Below, one piece after another: positions 42,921-52,529 of a DNA stretch of 64,000 nucleotides. Each line of letters opens with the position of its first letter. The stretch's first letter is position 1. Where the stretch lies: contig NZ_JACHJI010000010.1 of assembly GCF_014203535.1 (NCBI RefSeq), positions 186,001 through 250,000 on the forward strand. The letters are read 5' to 3'. The notes beneath the pieces were generated by a model. That model saw only the letters and a list, made by a program, of their open reading frames with translations. It searched no databases and had not been told where the DNA came from. Origin of the DNA: Streptomyces griseomycini (GTDB lineage Bacteria; Actinomycetota; Actinomycetes; Streptomycetales; Streptomycetaceae). Position numbers and translations under genes: made by a program.

Positions 42921-45139
42921 CCACCGCCCAGGAGACCCGCGGCAGGCGCCGCGCCGCCCCGCCCCGGCGCAAGGTGCCCACGCCCCGCGCGAAGACCGTC
43001 CGTACGCCCACCGTCCTCCAGATGGAGGCCGTGGAGTGCGGCGCCGCCTCCCTGGCGATGGTGCTCGGCCACTACGGCCGCCATGTCCCGCTGGAGGAGC
43101 TGCGCATCGCCTGCGGCGTCTCCCGCGACGGCTCGCGCGCCAGCAACCTGCTGAAGGCGGCGCGCGGTTACGGTCTGACCGCCAAGGGCATGCAGATGGA
43201 CCTGGCCGCCCTCGCCGAGGTGACGGCTCCGGCCATCCTGTTCTGGGAGTTCAACCACTACGTCGTCTACGACGGCATGGGCCGCCGGTTCGGCCGGCGC
43301 GGGGTGTTCGTCAACGACCCCGGCAAGGGGCGGCGCTTCGTGCCGCTGGAGGACTTCGACGGCAGCTTCACCGGTGTCGTGCTGGTGATGGAGCCCGGCG
43401 AGGACTTCGAGCGGGGCGGCCGCAGACCGGGTGTGCTCGGTGCGATGCCGGCCCGGCTGCGCGGCACGGCGGGCACGATGCCCGCGGTGGTGCTCGCCAG
43501 CCTGCTGCTGGTCGCGGTGGGCGCGGCGGTGCCCGGGCTCAGCCGCGCCTTCATCGACGAGTTCCTGATCGGCGACCGGACCTCCATGCTCGGCGTGCTG
43601 TTCACGTCGATGGGCGCCTGCGTGCTGCTGACGCTGGTGCTGACCTGGTTGCAGCAGGCCAATCTGCTGCGCGGCCGGATCATCTCCTCCACCCTGTCCA
43701 GCGCCCGCTTCCTGCGCCATCTGCTGCGGCTGCCGGTGACGTTCTTCGCCCAGCGCAGCCCCGCCGACCTGGTGCAGCGGCTGCAGTCCAACGACGCCGT
43801 GGCCGAGACGCTGGCCCGCGACCTGTCGGCGGCGGGCGTGGACGCGGTGGTGGTCGTGCTGTACGCGGTGCTGCTGTACACCTACGACCCCCAGCTCACC
43901 TTCGTCGGCATCGGTGTGGCACTGCTGAACATCGTGGCGATGCGGGTGGTCGTCCGGCTGCGCGCGACCCGTACGGCGAAGCTGCGCGCCGACACCGCGC
44001 GGCTGACCAACACGGCGTACACCGGTCTGCAGTTGATCGAGACGATGAAGGCGACCGGCGGTGAGGACGGTTACTTCCGCAAGTGGGCGGGGCAGCACGC
44101 CACCACGCTGGAGGAGCAGCAGCGGCTCGGAGTGCCGAGTGCCTGGCTCGGCATCGTCGCGCCGACGCTCGCCACCCTCAACAGCGCGCTGATCCTGTGG
44201 ATCGGCGGGATGCGGGCGATCGAGGGGCACATCTCGGTCGGTCTGCTGGTGGCCTTCCAGGCGCTGGTCACCCGGTTCACCGCTCCCCTCACCCGGCTGA
44301 ACGGCGTCGCGGGCCGCATCCAGGACTTCGCGGCGGACGTGGCGCGGCTGAAGGACGTGGAGAACTTCCGGGCCGACCCGCTCTACGGCCGGCCCGGCGC
44401 AGGCGGCTCGACGCGCCGCCTGCACGGTCATGTCGAGCTGCAGAACATCGGCTTCGGCTACAACCCGCTGGACAAGCCCCTGCTGACCGGCTTCGACCTG
44501 ACCGTGGGTCCCGGGCAGCAGGTGGCGCTGGTCGGTGGTTCCGGCAGCGGCAAGTCCACGGTGTCCCGGCTGATCTCGGGCCTGTACACGCCGTGGGAGG
44601 GGGTGATCCGGATCGACGGGCGGCGCATCGAGGACATCCCGCGCGGGGCGCTGGCCGCCTCCGTCTCCTTCGTCGACCAGGACGTGTTCCTCTTCGAGGG
44701 CACGGTCCGCGACAACGTGGCGCTGTGGGACCCGTCGGTGCCGGACGAGGCCGTGGTGGAGGCGCTGAGGGACGCGGCCCTGTACGACGTGATCGTGCGC
44801 AGGCCGGGCGGCATCCACAGCCGGGTCGAGCAGGACGGCCGCAACTTCTCCGGCGGTCAGCGACAGCGCCTGGAGATCGCGCGGGCGCTGGTGCGCCGGC
44901 CGAGCATCCTGGTGCTCGACGAGGTGACGAGCGCGCTGGACGCCGAGACCGAGCTGGTCGTGATGGACAACCTGCGCCGGCGGGGCTGCGCCTGCGTGGT
45001 GATCGCGCACCGGCTGAGCACGGTCCGCGACAGCGACGAGATCGTCGTCCTCGATCACGGCACGGTCGTGGAGCGCGGACGGCACGAGGAACTGGTGGCG
45101 CGCGGCGGCGCGTACGCCGCCCTGGTCAGGGAGCGGTGA
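42917..45139 (+). CDS. NHLP/bacteriocin-type ABC transporter with N-terminal C39 peptidase
   Basis: The 740-residue protein cleaves the leader of the precursor and exports the core. The C39 peptidase domain (about 30-160) has catalytic Cys41 in LQMEAVECGAASLAMVL, His114 in NHYVVYD and Asp134 in VNDPGKG. Six transmembrane helices and an ABC domain follow, with Walker A GGSGSGKST, signature FSGGQRQRL and Walker B ILVLDEVTSALD. The GTG start at 42917 overlaps the HlyD stop. It is the obvious processing and export machine for the peptide at 41743; the double-glycine site there is its expected substrate. Confidence 0.9.
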   Translation: MTTAQETRGRRRAAPPRRKVPTPRAKTVRTPTVLQMEAVECGAASLAMVLGHYGRHVPLEELRIACGVSRDGSRASNLLKAARGYGLTAKGMQMDLAALAEVTAPAILFWEFNHYVVYDGMGRRFGRRGVFVNDPGKGRRFVPLEDFDGSFTGVVLVMEPGEDFERGGRRPGVLGAMPARLRGTAGTMPAVVLASLLLVAVGAAVPGLSRAFIDEFLIGDRTSMLGVLFTSMGACVLLTLVLTWLQQANLLRGRIISSTLSSARFLRHLLRLPVTFFAQRSPADLVQRLQSNDAVAETLARDLSAAGVDAVVVVLYAVLLYTYDPQLTFVGIGVALLNIVAMRVVVRLRATRTAKLRADTARLTNTAYTGLQLIETMKATGGEDGYFRKWAGQHATTLEEQQRLGVPSAWLGIVAPTLATLNSALILWIGGMRAIEGHISVGLLVAFQALVTRFTAPLTRLNGVAGRIQDFAADVARLKDVENFRADPLYGRPGAGGSTRRLHGHVELQNIGFGYNPLDKPLLTGFDLTVGPGQQVALVGGSGSGKSTVSRLISGLYTPWEGVIRIDGRRIEDIPRGALAASVSFVDQDVFLFEGTVRDNVALWDPSVPDEAVVEALRDAALYDVIVRRPGGIHSRVEQDGRNFSGGQRQRLEIARALVRRPSILVLDEVTSALDAETELVVMDNLRRRGCACVVIAHRLSTVRDSDEIVVLDHGTVVERGRHEELVARGGAYAALVRER

Positions 45140-45140
45140 G

Positions 45141-47966
45141 ATGACGGCCGTTCACGAAGGACACGGGGGCGACCTCGTGCTGGGCGCGCTCGGCTCGCTG
45201 GGCACGCCGGTCGACTGCGCCGGTCACGGCCGCCTGGACCTGGAAGGGCCGCAGGTGCTGTGGCTGATCGTGTCCGGCGCGGTGGACCTGTTCGCGGTCG
45301 ACGCGGAACAGCGGGGCCACTGGCACCACCTGGGCCGGCTGGAGGCGGGTTCGCTGGTGCTGGGCCCGGTGGCCGGGCCGCGGCACACGCTGGTGGCACG
45401 CCCGCTGCGGGACTGCGTGGTGCACCGCATCGGCCTGCGCGAGCTGTACCAGCCCGCGGGCACCCAGACCTGGTCGTACGACGAGTACGGCAACCCGCAG
45501 TACGTCCCGCCGACGACGAGCCCGCTGGAGTACGCCCTCGCCCTCGGCGTGGGCCGCGGCCTGTCGGTGCTGTTCCAGGCGCCGATGGCCGCCGACCGGG
45601 CGTCGGCGCCCACCGACGACGACGTCTTCTGGATGCAGGTCCCGCCGGGCAGCGTGCAGTACGGCTCGCTGTACGGCGCCGAGGCGGCGGCCGATCTGCT
45701 GATGGACCCGGCGCTGTGGCAGAGCATGGTCGACCAGCAGTACCGGCTGATGACCACGCTGGACCGGTGGATCGAGCAGCTGGAGCAGACCCACGAGACG
45801 CGCACCGCCGAAGGCATCAAGGCCGGTGAGGCGGTCCGCGCCCAGGCCGACCGGACCCTGCTCGCCTCCATCGGCAAGCGGTCCGGGCGGCGGACCACGG
45901 CGGCCGACGCGGACGCCACCTACGCGGCCTGCGAGCTGGTCGCGCGGGCGGCCGGGATCACGCTCGCCGAGCCGGCCCGGTCGGGCACCGGCTCGGACCG
46001 TCTCGACCCGGTCGAGCAGATCGCCCTGGCCTCCCGCGTCCGCACCCGGGCGGTACGGCTGGACGGCCGCTGGTGGCGGGACGACGTCGGTCCGCTGGTG
46101 GGACGCCGGGCCCTGTCGGGCGCGCCGGTGGCGCTGCTGTGGCGGCGCGGCGGCTACGTGGCGGTGCATCCCGCGACCGGCCGGGAGACACCGGTCGAGA
46201 AGGCCAACGCCGACGAGTTCGAGCCGCGCGCGGTGATGTTCTACCGCCCGCTGCCGGAGCGGCGGCTGAGCCCGCTCGGGCTGCTGCGGTTCTGCATGGC
46301 CGGCACCCGCGGCGATCTGGCCGGACTGCTGCTCAGCGGTCTGGTCACGGTGGTGATCGGGGCCCTCGTGCCTCTCGCGACCGGCAAGGTGCTCGGCGAG
46401 TTCGTGCCCGAGGCGCGGACCGAACCGATCGTGCAGATGTGTCTCGCGGTGATGATCGGCAGCGTGGTGGCAGCCGCCTTCATGCTGCTGCAGAACCTCA
46501 CCCTGCTGCGGCTGGAGGGCCGGGTGGAGGCGACGCTCCAGCCGGCGGTGTGGGACAGGCTGCTGAGGCTGCCGACGAAGTTCTTCACCGAGCGGTCCAC
46601 CGGTGAACTGGCCAGCGCGGCCATGGGCATCAGCGCGATCCGCCGGCTGCTGGCCGGGGTCGGTCCCACGGTGGCCCAGTCGGTCACCGTGGGCGCCGTG
46701 AACCTGGGGCTGCTGCTGTGGTTCAGCGTGCCGATGGCACTGGCCGCGATCGGGATGCTGGTCGTCGTCGCGGGTGTGTTCCTGGGCCTCGGGCTGTGGC
46801 AGGTGCGCTGGCAGCGACGGCTGGTGGTGCTCACCAACAAGCTGAACAACCAGGCCTTCCAGACCCTGCGCGGCCTGCCGAAGCTGCGGGTCGCGGCGGC
46901 GGAGAACTACGCCTACGCCGCCTGGGCGTCCGAGTTCGCCCGCAGCCGGGAGCTGCAGCAGAAGGCCGGCCGGATCAAGAACCTGACGGCGGTGCTGGGC
47001 GCGGTCTACCTGCCGCTGTGCACGCTGGTGACGTTCATGCTGCTCGCGGGCCCGGCGCGCGGCTCGATGACGGCGGCCGAGTTCCTCACCTTCCACACGT
47101 CGGTGACGATGGTGCTGACCTCGGTCACCCAGCTGACCGGCGCGTTCGTCTCCGGGGTGGCCGCGCTGCCGCTGTTCGAGCAGATCAAGCCGGTGCTGGA
47201 CGCCACGCCCGAGGTGCGCGCGGCGAGCACCCGGCCGGGCCCGCTGTCCGGGGCGATCGAGGCACGGCGGCTGTCCTTCCGCTACTCCGACGACGGTCCG
47301 CTGGTCCTCGACGACGTGTCCCTCGAGGTGCGGCCCGGCGAGTTCGTGGCGATCGTCGGCCCGAGCGGCTGCGGCAAGTCCACGCTGCTGCGGCTGCTCA
47401 TCGGCTTCGACAGGCCCCTGTCCGGCAGTGTGCTGTACGACGGGCAGGACCTGGCCGCCCTCGACCGGTCGGCGGTGCGCCGCCAGTGCGGTGTGGTGCT
47501 CCAGCACGCCCAGCCGTTCACCGGCTCCGTCCTGGACGTCATCTGCGGCACCGAGGCGTACACGCCGGAGGAGGCGATGGCGGCGGCGGAGATGGCGGGG
47601 CTCGCCGAGGACATCAGGCGGATGCCGATGGGGCTGCACACCATCGTCTCGGGCAGCGGCTCGGTCTCCGGGGGCCAGCGGCAGCGGCTGATGATCGCCC
47701 AGGCGCTGATCCGCCGGCCGCGGATCCTGTTCTTCGACGAGGCCACCAGCGCCCTGGACAACGAGACGCAGCGCACGGTGATCGAGAGCACCAAGGCCCT
47801 GCGGGCGACGCGGATCGTCATCGCGCACCGGCTGTCGACCGTGCTGGACGCGGACCGGGTCGTGGTGATGGAGGACGGCAAGGTGGTGCAGCAGGGTCCG
47901 CCCGACCTGCTGCTCGCCGACCCTCACGGCCGGCTGCACGAGCTGGTGCGGCGTCAGATGGCGTGA
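45141..47966 (+). CDS. NHLP-type ABC transporter permease/ATPase without peptidase
   Basis: The 941-residue protein has an N-terminal cyclic-nucleotide-binding-like barrel and a long soluble region (about 1-390). A six-helix transmembrane part and an ABC domain follow, with Walker A GPSGCGKST, signature VSGGQRQRL and Walker B ILFFDEATSALD. This long-N-terminus form is the usual partner of the C39-type exporter in NHLP systems. It begins one base after the upstream stop, so it is in the same operon. It presumably forms a heterodimeric or parallel exporter for the same peptide. Confidence 0.88.
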   Translation: MTAVHEGHGGDLVLGALGSLGTPVDCAGHGRLDLEGPQVLWLIVSGAVDLFAVDAEQRGHWHHLGRLEAGSLVLGPVAGPRHTLVARPLRDCVVHRIGLRELYQPAGTQTWSYDEYGNPQYVPPTTSPLEYALALGVGRGLSVLFQAPMAADRASAPTDDDVFWMQVPPGSVQYGSLYGAEAAADLLMDPALWQSMVDQQYRLMTTLDRWIEQLEQTHETRTAEGIKAGEAVRAQADRTLLASIGKRSGRRTTAADADATYAACELVARAAGITLAEPARSGTGSDRLDPVEQIALASRVRTRAVRLDGRWWRDDVGPLVGRRALSGAPVALLWRRGGYVAVHPATGRETPVEKANADEFEPRAVMFYRPLPERRLSPLGLLRFCMAGTRGDLAGLLLSGLVTVVIGALVPLATGKVLGEFVPEARTEPIVQMCLAVMIGSVVAAAFMLLQNLTLLRLEGRVEATLQPAVWDRLLRLPTKFFTERSTGELASAAMGISAIRRLLAGVGPTVAQSVTVGAVNLGLLLWFSVPMALAAIGMLVVVAGVFLGLGLWQVRWQRRLVVLTNKLNNQAFQTLRGLPKLRVAAAENYAYAAWASEFARSRELQQKAGRIKNLTAVLGAVYLPLCTLVTFMLLAGPARGSMTAAEFLTFHTSVTMVLTSVTQLTGAFVSGVAALPLFEQIKPVLDATPEVRAASTRPGPLSGAIEARRLSFRYSDDGPLVLDDVSLEVRPGEFVAIVGPSGCGKSTLLRLLIGFDRPLSGSVLYDGQDLAALDRSAVRRQCGVVLQHAQPFTGSVLDVICGTEAYTPEEAMAAAEMAGLAEDIRRMPMGLHTIVSGSGSVSGGQRQRLMIAQALIRRPRILFFDEATSALDNETQRTVIESTKALRATRIVIAHRLSTVLDADRVVVMEDGKVVQQGPPDLLLADPHGRLHELVRRQMA

Positions 47967-47977
47967 CGGCGTCCCGG

Positions 47978-48004
47978 GCCCGTCCGGGTCCGGGGCGGAC
48001 GGGC
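47978..48004. terminator. Hairpin at the end of the peptide-export operon
   Basis: GCCCGTCCG (47978-47986) pairs with CGGACGGGC (47996-48004) around a 9-base loop. It is between the convergent transporter and FAD oxidoreductase genes. Confidence 0.65.
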
Positions 48005-48026
48005 GCGGCGGAGGGCGGGCCGCCCG

Positions 48027-49484
48027 TCAGCCGTGCGCGGGCGGGTGGCCGGCGTCGGCGTCGCCGATCCGCAGGCGGGCGCCCTGACGCAGCAGTTCCC
48101 GCTGGACGAGCGGGTACGGCAGGTCCCGTGGGGCGCGCCCGAGGCGGGTGGCCAGTGCCGCGCAGACGCCGGCCGCCTGGCCGGTGGCCATCGCGATCGG
48201 CATGACCCGGTACGAGGAGTGCGCCACGTGCGTGCCGGAGATGCAGCGCCCGGCCACCAGCAGCCGGTCCGTCTCCCGGGGCAGCAGGCAGCGCAGCGGG
48301 ATGTCGTAGAAGCGGCCGGGGGGCACGCGCTTGAGGACGGTGCCGCTGCCCCTGGGGTTGTGGATGTCGACCGGGTAGGCGCCGTGCGCGACGACGTCCG
48401 GGAAGGACTGCGCGGCCAGGATGTCATGGCCGGTCAGCTGGTACTCGCCCAGGACGCGGCGGGTCTCGCGGACACCGATGTGGGTGCCGCTCTGCACGAC
48501 GTAGGAGTCCTCGAAGCCGGGCACGTGGTGGCGCAGGAAGCGGTCGATCTGCTCGAGCTGGCGGCGGGCGGTGTGCTCGGCGCGGCTGAGGTCCCACACG
48601 TCGGTGCCGAACGCCCGGGTGACGCGGGTGCTGTTGACGCTGACCTCGCCGGGGTGCGGGGTGCCGAAGAACAGGATGTCCTCGCGGGGCAGCCGGAGTT
48701 CGCCGTCCGCCGTGGCCGCCTCGACGAGGTCCCACAGACCGTGCACCCCGCGCCACTGGTCCGGGTGCTCGCGCACGTACTCGGCGAAGCGCGGCTGCAG
48801 GAAGTCCACGACGCGGAACATGAGCGTCATCGGCTGCACCAGCCCGTCCTCGGGCCGGCCGATCTCGTACGGCGCTCCGCCGGCGGCCGCGACGTCGCCG
48901 TCACCGGTGGCGTCCACCACCACACCGGCGTCGATCACCACCGGTCCGGACTTGGTCTCGAACACCACGCGCCGGCCGCCGTCCAGCGGCAGCACGGTGG
49001 AGGCGAAGGAGTGGAACAGCATCCGCACCCCGGCCTCGTCGAGCAGGTCCAGCAGGACCAGTTTGAAGATCTCCGGGTCGAACGGCACGGTGTAGCCGGT
49101 CCCGAGGGAGGGCGGGACGCAGCCGCCGCGCTCCGCGAGCCGGTCCAGCAGCCGCCACAGGACTCCCGCGACCACCGGCTCGCCCTCGCCGTGGTCGGTG
49201 GGCAGCAGCCGGCTGGTATCGCCGGTCCCGTCGAACACGGCCTGCCTGTGCTCGTTGTGAAACGACATCAGCGGCATGACCAGTGCCGCGGTCGCGTTGC
49301 CGCCGAGGAACCCGTAGCGCTCCACCAGCACCACCTCGGCCCCGGCGTCGGCCGCTGCGAGCGCGGCGCCGCACCCGGCGGGGCCGCCGCCGACCACCAG
49401 GACGTCGGTGTGGCCCCCGTGCAGGGCGGGCCGCGACGGCAGCGTGACGGTACGGACCCGGTCGGGCGGTTCCAGGATGGGCAT
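48027..49484 (-). CDS. FAD-dependent oxidoreductase (FAD_oxidored type)
   Basis: The 485-residue flavoprotein has an N-terminal dinucleotide-binding motif, VVGGGPAGCGAALAAADAGA, followed by the acidic end of strand 2 (VVLVERYGFLGG). A VVVDATGDGDVAAAGG motif and a C-terminal LLVAGRCISGTHVAHSSYRV complete the FAD site. Members of this family act on diverse small molecules; the substrate is unknown. The ATG at 49484 follows GGGAGAC. It starts 23 bases after the pyruvyl transferase gene on the same strand, so the two are probably one operon. It is convergent with the peptide-export operon. Confidence 0.82.
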   Translation of the reverse strand: MPILEPPDRVRTVTLPSRPALHGGHTDVLVVGGGPAGCGAALAAADAGAEVVLVERYGFLGGNATAALVMPLMSFHNEHRQAVFDGTGDTSRLLPTDHGEGEPVVAGVLWRLLDRLAERGGCVPPSLGTGYTVPFDPEIFKLVLLDLLDEAGVRMLFHSFASTVLPLDGGRRVVFETKSGPVVIDAGVVVDATGDGDVAAAGGAPYEIGRPEDGLVQPMTLMFRVVDFLQPRFAEYVREHPDQWRGVHGLWDLVEAATADGELRLPREDILFFGTPHPGEVSVNSTRVTRAFGTDVWDLSRAEHTARRQLEQIDRFLRHHVPGFEDSYVVQSGTHIGVRETRRVLGEYQLTGHDILAAQSFPDVVAHGAYPVDIHNPRGSGTVLKRVPPGRFYDIPLRCLLPRETDRLLVAGRCISGTHVAHSSYRVMPIAMATGQAAGVCAALATRLGRAPRDLPYPLVQRELLRQGARLRIGDADAGHPPAHG

Positions 49485-49507
49485 CGGGTGTCTCCCGTCG
49501 GCTCTCC

Positions 49508-50818
49508 TCAGGCCGCGTCGTGCGACTCCGTCCGGGACGGCTCCGCCCGTGACTCCTGCGGCTCACGGACGTCGCCGAGCCGCGGCTCGGTGACGTGTGG
49601 ACTGCTCGTGCCCTCGGCGCCGTCCGCCGCGTCCGTGTCGTCGGGGCGGGCGGTCCGGCCGGTCCCGTCGACGCGGTCGAGCAGGTCGCCGCAGCGCACA
49701 CAGGTCTCCTGGGCCAGGACGTGCAGCTCCCGCACCCGGGAACGCAGCTCCGCGCGCCGCTGCGGGTACTCGTCCCAGAGCCGGTCCACCTCCGCCAGGA
49801 GGAGGCCGGCCTGCTCCCGCGCCACTCCGACCAGGGCGGGTGCGCCGATGCGGCGCGCGAAGTCGAAGACCTTGCCCGAGTAGGGAAGCGGGAGGACCGG
49901 CAGGCCGGAGAGCGCCGCGAAGATCACGAAGTGCAGTCGCATGCCGACGGCCAGGTCCAGCCGGCGCATGAAGCCGAGCACCTGGCCCGGGCTGTAGGAA
50001 CCGTTGAGGATCCGTCCCCGGTCGGGCGCCGACATGTGGGACAGCACGGCGTGCGCGTGCCGCACGTCGTGGCGTTCCATCGGCAGGAACACCACGTGCG
50101 CGTCCAGGCGCCGGACCAGGAAGTCCGCCACCTCGGCGAGCAGCGCGTGGTAGCCGCTCTCGTCGAGCTTCTCGGCCGCCCGCCCCGGTTCCCGCACCGA
50201 CATCCCCACGAGCCGGGTGCCGGTGGGCAGGCCCTCGTCCCTCATCATCCGGCCGGTGAACGGCTCCGGGCACAGCCGCAGCGCCGGGTCCGCGGTGACC
50301 TCGACCTCGCGCTCCACCCCCACCTCCTCGAGCACCAGCCGGGACTCCTCGTCGCGCACCACCACGTCGTCCATGTCCGGCAGCACGGTGCGCACCGCCT
50401 CCCGGTCGTCGGCCTCCCGCAGCGGGCCCGCGCCGACGGCGTAGGCGAACGTGCGGACGCCGCGGTCCTGCGCCGCGCGGACCAGCCGCAGATAGCGGCG
50501 CGCCTCACCGTCGTAGAGGATGCCGCCGCCGCCCAGCACCAGCAGGTCCAGATCGGCCAGCACCTCGAGTACGGGGCTGCGGGCGACGCCCTCCCAGTCC
50601 ACCACCTCGTCGGCGTCGGCGTGGTGGCCGCGGGTGTGTTCGGCGTTCCGGCTGAAGACCACGAGCCGGGCGTCCGGACGGTGCGACCGCAGACAGCCCA
50701 GCACACAGGCGAGGACGGACTCGTCGCCGATGTTGAAACCGCCGTAGGAGCCGAGGACGCCGATGCGCAGGCCCGACGGGGCGGGGAACGGACGCGGTTG
50801 CTGGGCGGCTCTGGTCAT
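49508..50818 (-). CDS. Polysaccharide pyruvyl transferase family protein
   Basis: The 436-residue protein is a CsaB/WcaK-like polysaccharide pyruvyl transferase. It begins with RIGVLGSYGGFNIGDESVLA, then has LVLGGGGILYD, VGMSVRE and a C-terminal VGMRLHFVIFAALSGLPVLP motif. Such enzymes add pyruvate ketals to sugars of surface polymers, using phosphoenolpyruvate. The last ~65 residues are low-complexity and acidic. The ATG at 50818 is preceded by GGGAG. Being followed by an FAD oxidoreductase is suggestive of a small modification unit, but the substrate is unknown. Confidence 0.8.
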   Translation of the reverse strand: MTRAAQQPRPFPAPSGLRIGVLGSYGGFNIGDESVLACVLGCLRSHRPDARLVVFSRNAEHTRGHHADADEVVDWEGVARSPVLEVLADLDLLVLGGGGILYDGEARRYLRLVRAAQDRGVRTFAYAVGAGPLREADDREAVRTVLPDMDDVVVRDEESRLVLEEVGVEREVEVTADPALRLCPEPFTGRMMRDEGLPTGTRLVGMSVREPGRAAEKLDESGYHALLAEVADFLVRRLDAHVVFLPMERHDVRHAHAVLSHMSAPDRGRILNGSYSPGQVLGFMRRLDLAVGMRLHFVIFAALSGLPVLPLPYSGKVFDFARRIGAPALVGVAREQAGLLLAEVDRLWDEYPQRRAELRSRVRELHVLAQETCVRCGDLLDRVDGTGRTARPDDTDAADGAEGTSSPHVTEPRLGDVREPQESRAEPSRTESHDAA

Positions 50819-51263
50819 CCGTGCACTCCCGTCGCGTCGGAGTCGGTGGGTACCGGATGTCGGTCGGGGCGTCACCGCCGCGCGCAGTCCGCGCGGTCCG
50901 CGGGGGCGGTCGATCCGTACGTGCGGGGTGCCCTCGCGCGACCGCGGCAAACACCCGGGCACGGGCGGGGCCCGCCGCCGCGGGCGCCCGCACACCGCAC
51001 TCCACCGGGCCGTGGGAGAGGGGCGGGACGGCGCCCGTGCCCACGGGCGGGAGGGCGGCGCCCCACGGGTTCCGGGCCGGGCCGTCGGCGTGGTCCACCG
51101 TCCGTCCCGGGAGCGCCGGGGCAACCACGTGCCCGCCCGCCTCGGTGGGCGCTACGACGCCTTCCGCCCCCTCGGTCGCACCGTGGCGCTCACGCCTCCC
51201 CACCCCGAACCGCCCGGCGCCGGGGGGAGGAGACCTGGACCACCGGCGTGTGACCCGCGCGGC
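50819..51263. other. 445-base region without a recognisable gene
   Basis: No ORF in any frame gives a known protein here and there are no strong hairpins. It lies downstream of the minus-strand MFS transporter gene and upstream of the minus-strand pyruvyl transferase gene, so it should contain the promoter of the latter. Confidence 0.35.
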
Positions 51264-52529
51264 TCACCGGCCGCTCGCGGTGGCGGCGATCGCGGGGAGG
51301 ACCGCCGGGGAGAGGACGCCGCCCGCCAGGGCCAGGACGGGGCAGCCGGCGGCGGAGACGACGAGGCCGGACGTCAGGCCGCCGGTGGCGACGGCGACGG
51401 CGACGGAGACGTCGACCATGCCCTGGGGCTTGGCCCGGGTGGCGAGCGGCACGGCGTCCGTGATCATCACGGTGCCGGACACCAGGCCGAAGTTCCAGCC
51501 CAGACCGAGCAGGGCGAGCGCGAGGGCGAGCAGGGCGACGGAGTCGCCGGGCGCGACGGCGGCGACGATCCCGGCGGCCAGGAGGGTGAGGCCGGAGGCG
51601 GCGACGGCGGTGCGGCCGCAGGAGTCGACGAGCCAGCCCGTCAGGGGCGAGGGCAGGTACATGGCGCCGACGTGGATGGCGATGACGAGCCCGGAGGCGG
51701 CGGTGCCGTGGCCGTGGTCCTGCATGTGGACCGGGGTCATCGTCATGACGGCGACCATGACGAGCTGGGTGAGGATCATGGTGAGTGCGCCCGGTATCGG
51801 CCCGGGACCACGCTCCGGGTCCGGGCCCGGGGCGGCGTCGCCCGCGCCCTCCGCCGCGGCGGCCGCCGCCTGCTGCCGGTGGTCGAGACCGCGGGCGAGC
51901 AGCAGCGGGTCGGGGCGCAGCCAGACGACCAGGACGAGGGCGGCGAGCGCGTAGGCGGCCCCGGCGAGGAGGAACGGCCCGGCCAGGCGGGTATGCGGAG
52001 GGTTTCCGCGAGGTCCCCGGTGGGAGCGGCGAGGTTGGGACCGACGACGCCGCCGAGGGTGGTGGTGACCAGGACGGTGGAGACGGCGCGGGCGCGGTGG
52101 GCGGGGGGCGGCGAGGTCGGCTCCGGCGTAGCGGGCCTGGAGGTTGGTGGCGGTGCCCGCCCCGTAGACGAACAGGGCGACGAAGAGGAGCACGGGGGTG
52201 TCGGCGACGGCGGCGGCGATGACGCCGGCGCTGCCGACGGCACCGGTGAGGTAGCCGGCGGCCAGGCCCGGACGTCGGCCCCGCGCCTGGGACATCCGGC
52301 CGACGGCGACGGCGGCGAGCGCGGAACCGGCGGTGAACAGGGCGCTGGGCAGCCCCGCGAGGTCGGTCGAGCCGAGCATGTCCTGCGCGAGCAGCGCCCC
52401 GACGGTGATGCCGGCGGCGAGCCCGGCGCCGCTGAGGACCTGGGAGGCGACCAGAACGCGCAGGACACGGCGCCGGGCCTCGGGCCGGGGGACCGTGCCG
52501 GCGGTCTCGGCCGGGGCGGTGCTCGTCAC
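51264..52529 (-). CDS. MFS transporter with an internal frame-switched segment
   Basis: The gene encodes a 421-residue major-facilitator-type transporter, with hydrophobic helices at both ends. In the centre about 38 residues are read in the wrong frame: the open frame gives a basic PRPPRPRR-type stretch. One of the other frames instead encodes normal membrane sequence (VSTVLVTTTLGGVVGPNLAA). An extra C in a run of six near 52108 and a compensating change near 51990 explain this. It could be two sequencing errors or a damaged gene. If real, a transmembrane segment is lost and transport is unlikely. The GTG at 52529 is chosen. Confidence 0.68.
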   Translation of the reverse strand: MTSTAPAETAGTVPRPEARRRVLRVLVASQVLSGAGLAAGITVGALLAQDMLGSTDLAGLPSALFTAGSALAAVAVGRMSQARGRRPGLAAGYLTGAVGSAGVIAAAVADTPVLLFVALFVYGAGTATNLQARYAGADLAAPRPPRPRRLHRPGHHHPRRRRRSQPRRSHRGPRGNPPHTRLAGPFLLAGAAYALAALVLVVWLRPDPLLLARGLDHRQQAAAAAAEGAGDAAPGPDPERGPGPIPGALTMILTQLVMVAVMTMTPVHMQDHGHGTAASGLVIAIHVGAMYLPSPLTGWLVDSCGRTAVAASGLTLLAAGIVAAVAPGDSVALLALALALLGLGWNFGLVSGTVMITDAVPLATRAKPQGMVDVSVAVAVATGGLTSGLVVSAAGCPVLALAGGVLSPAVLPAIAATASGR

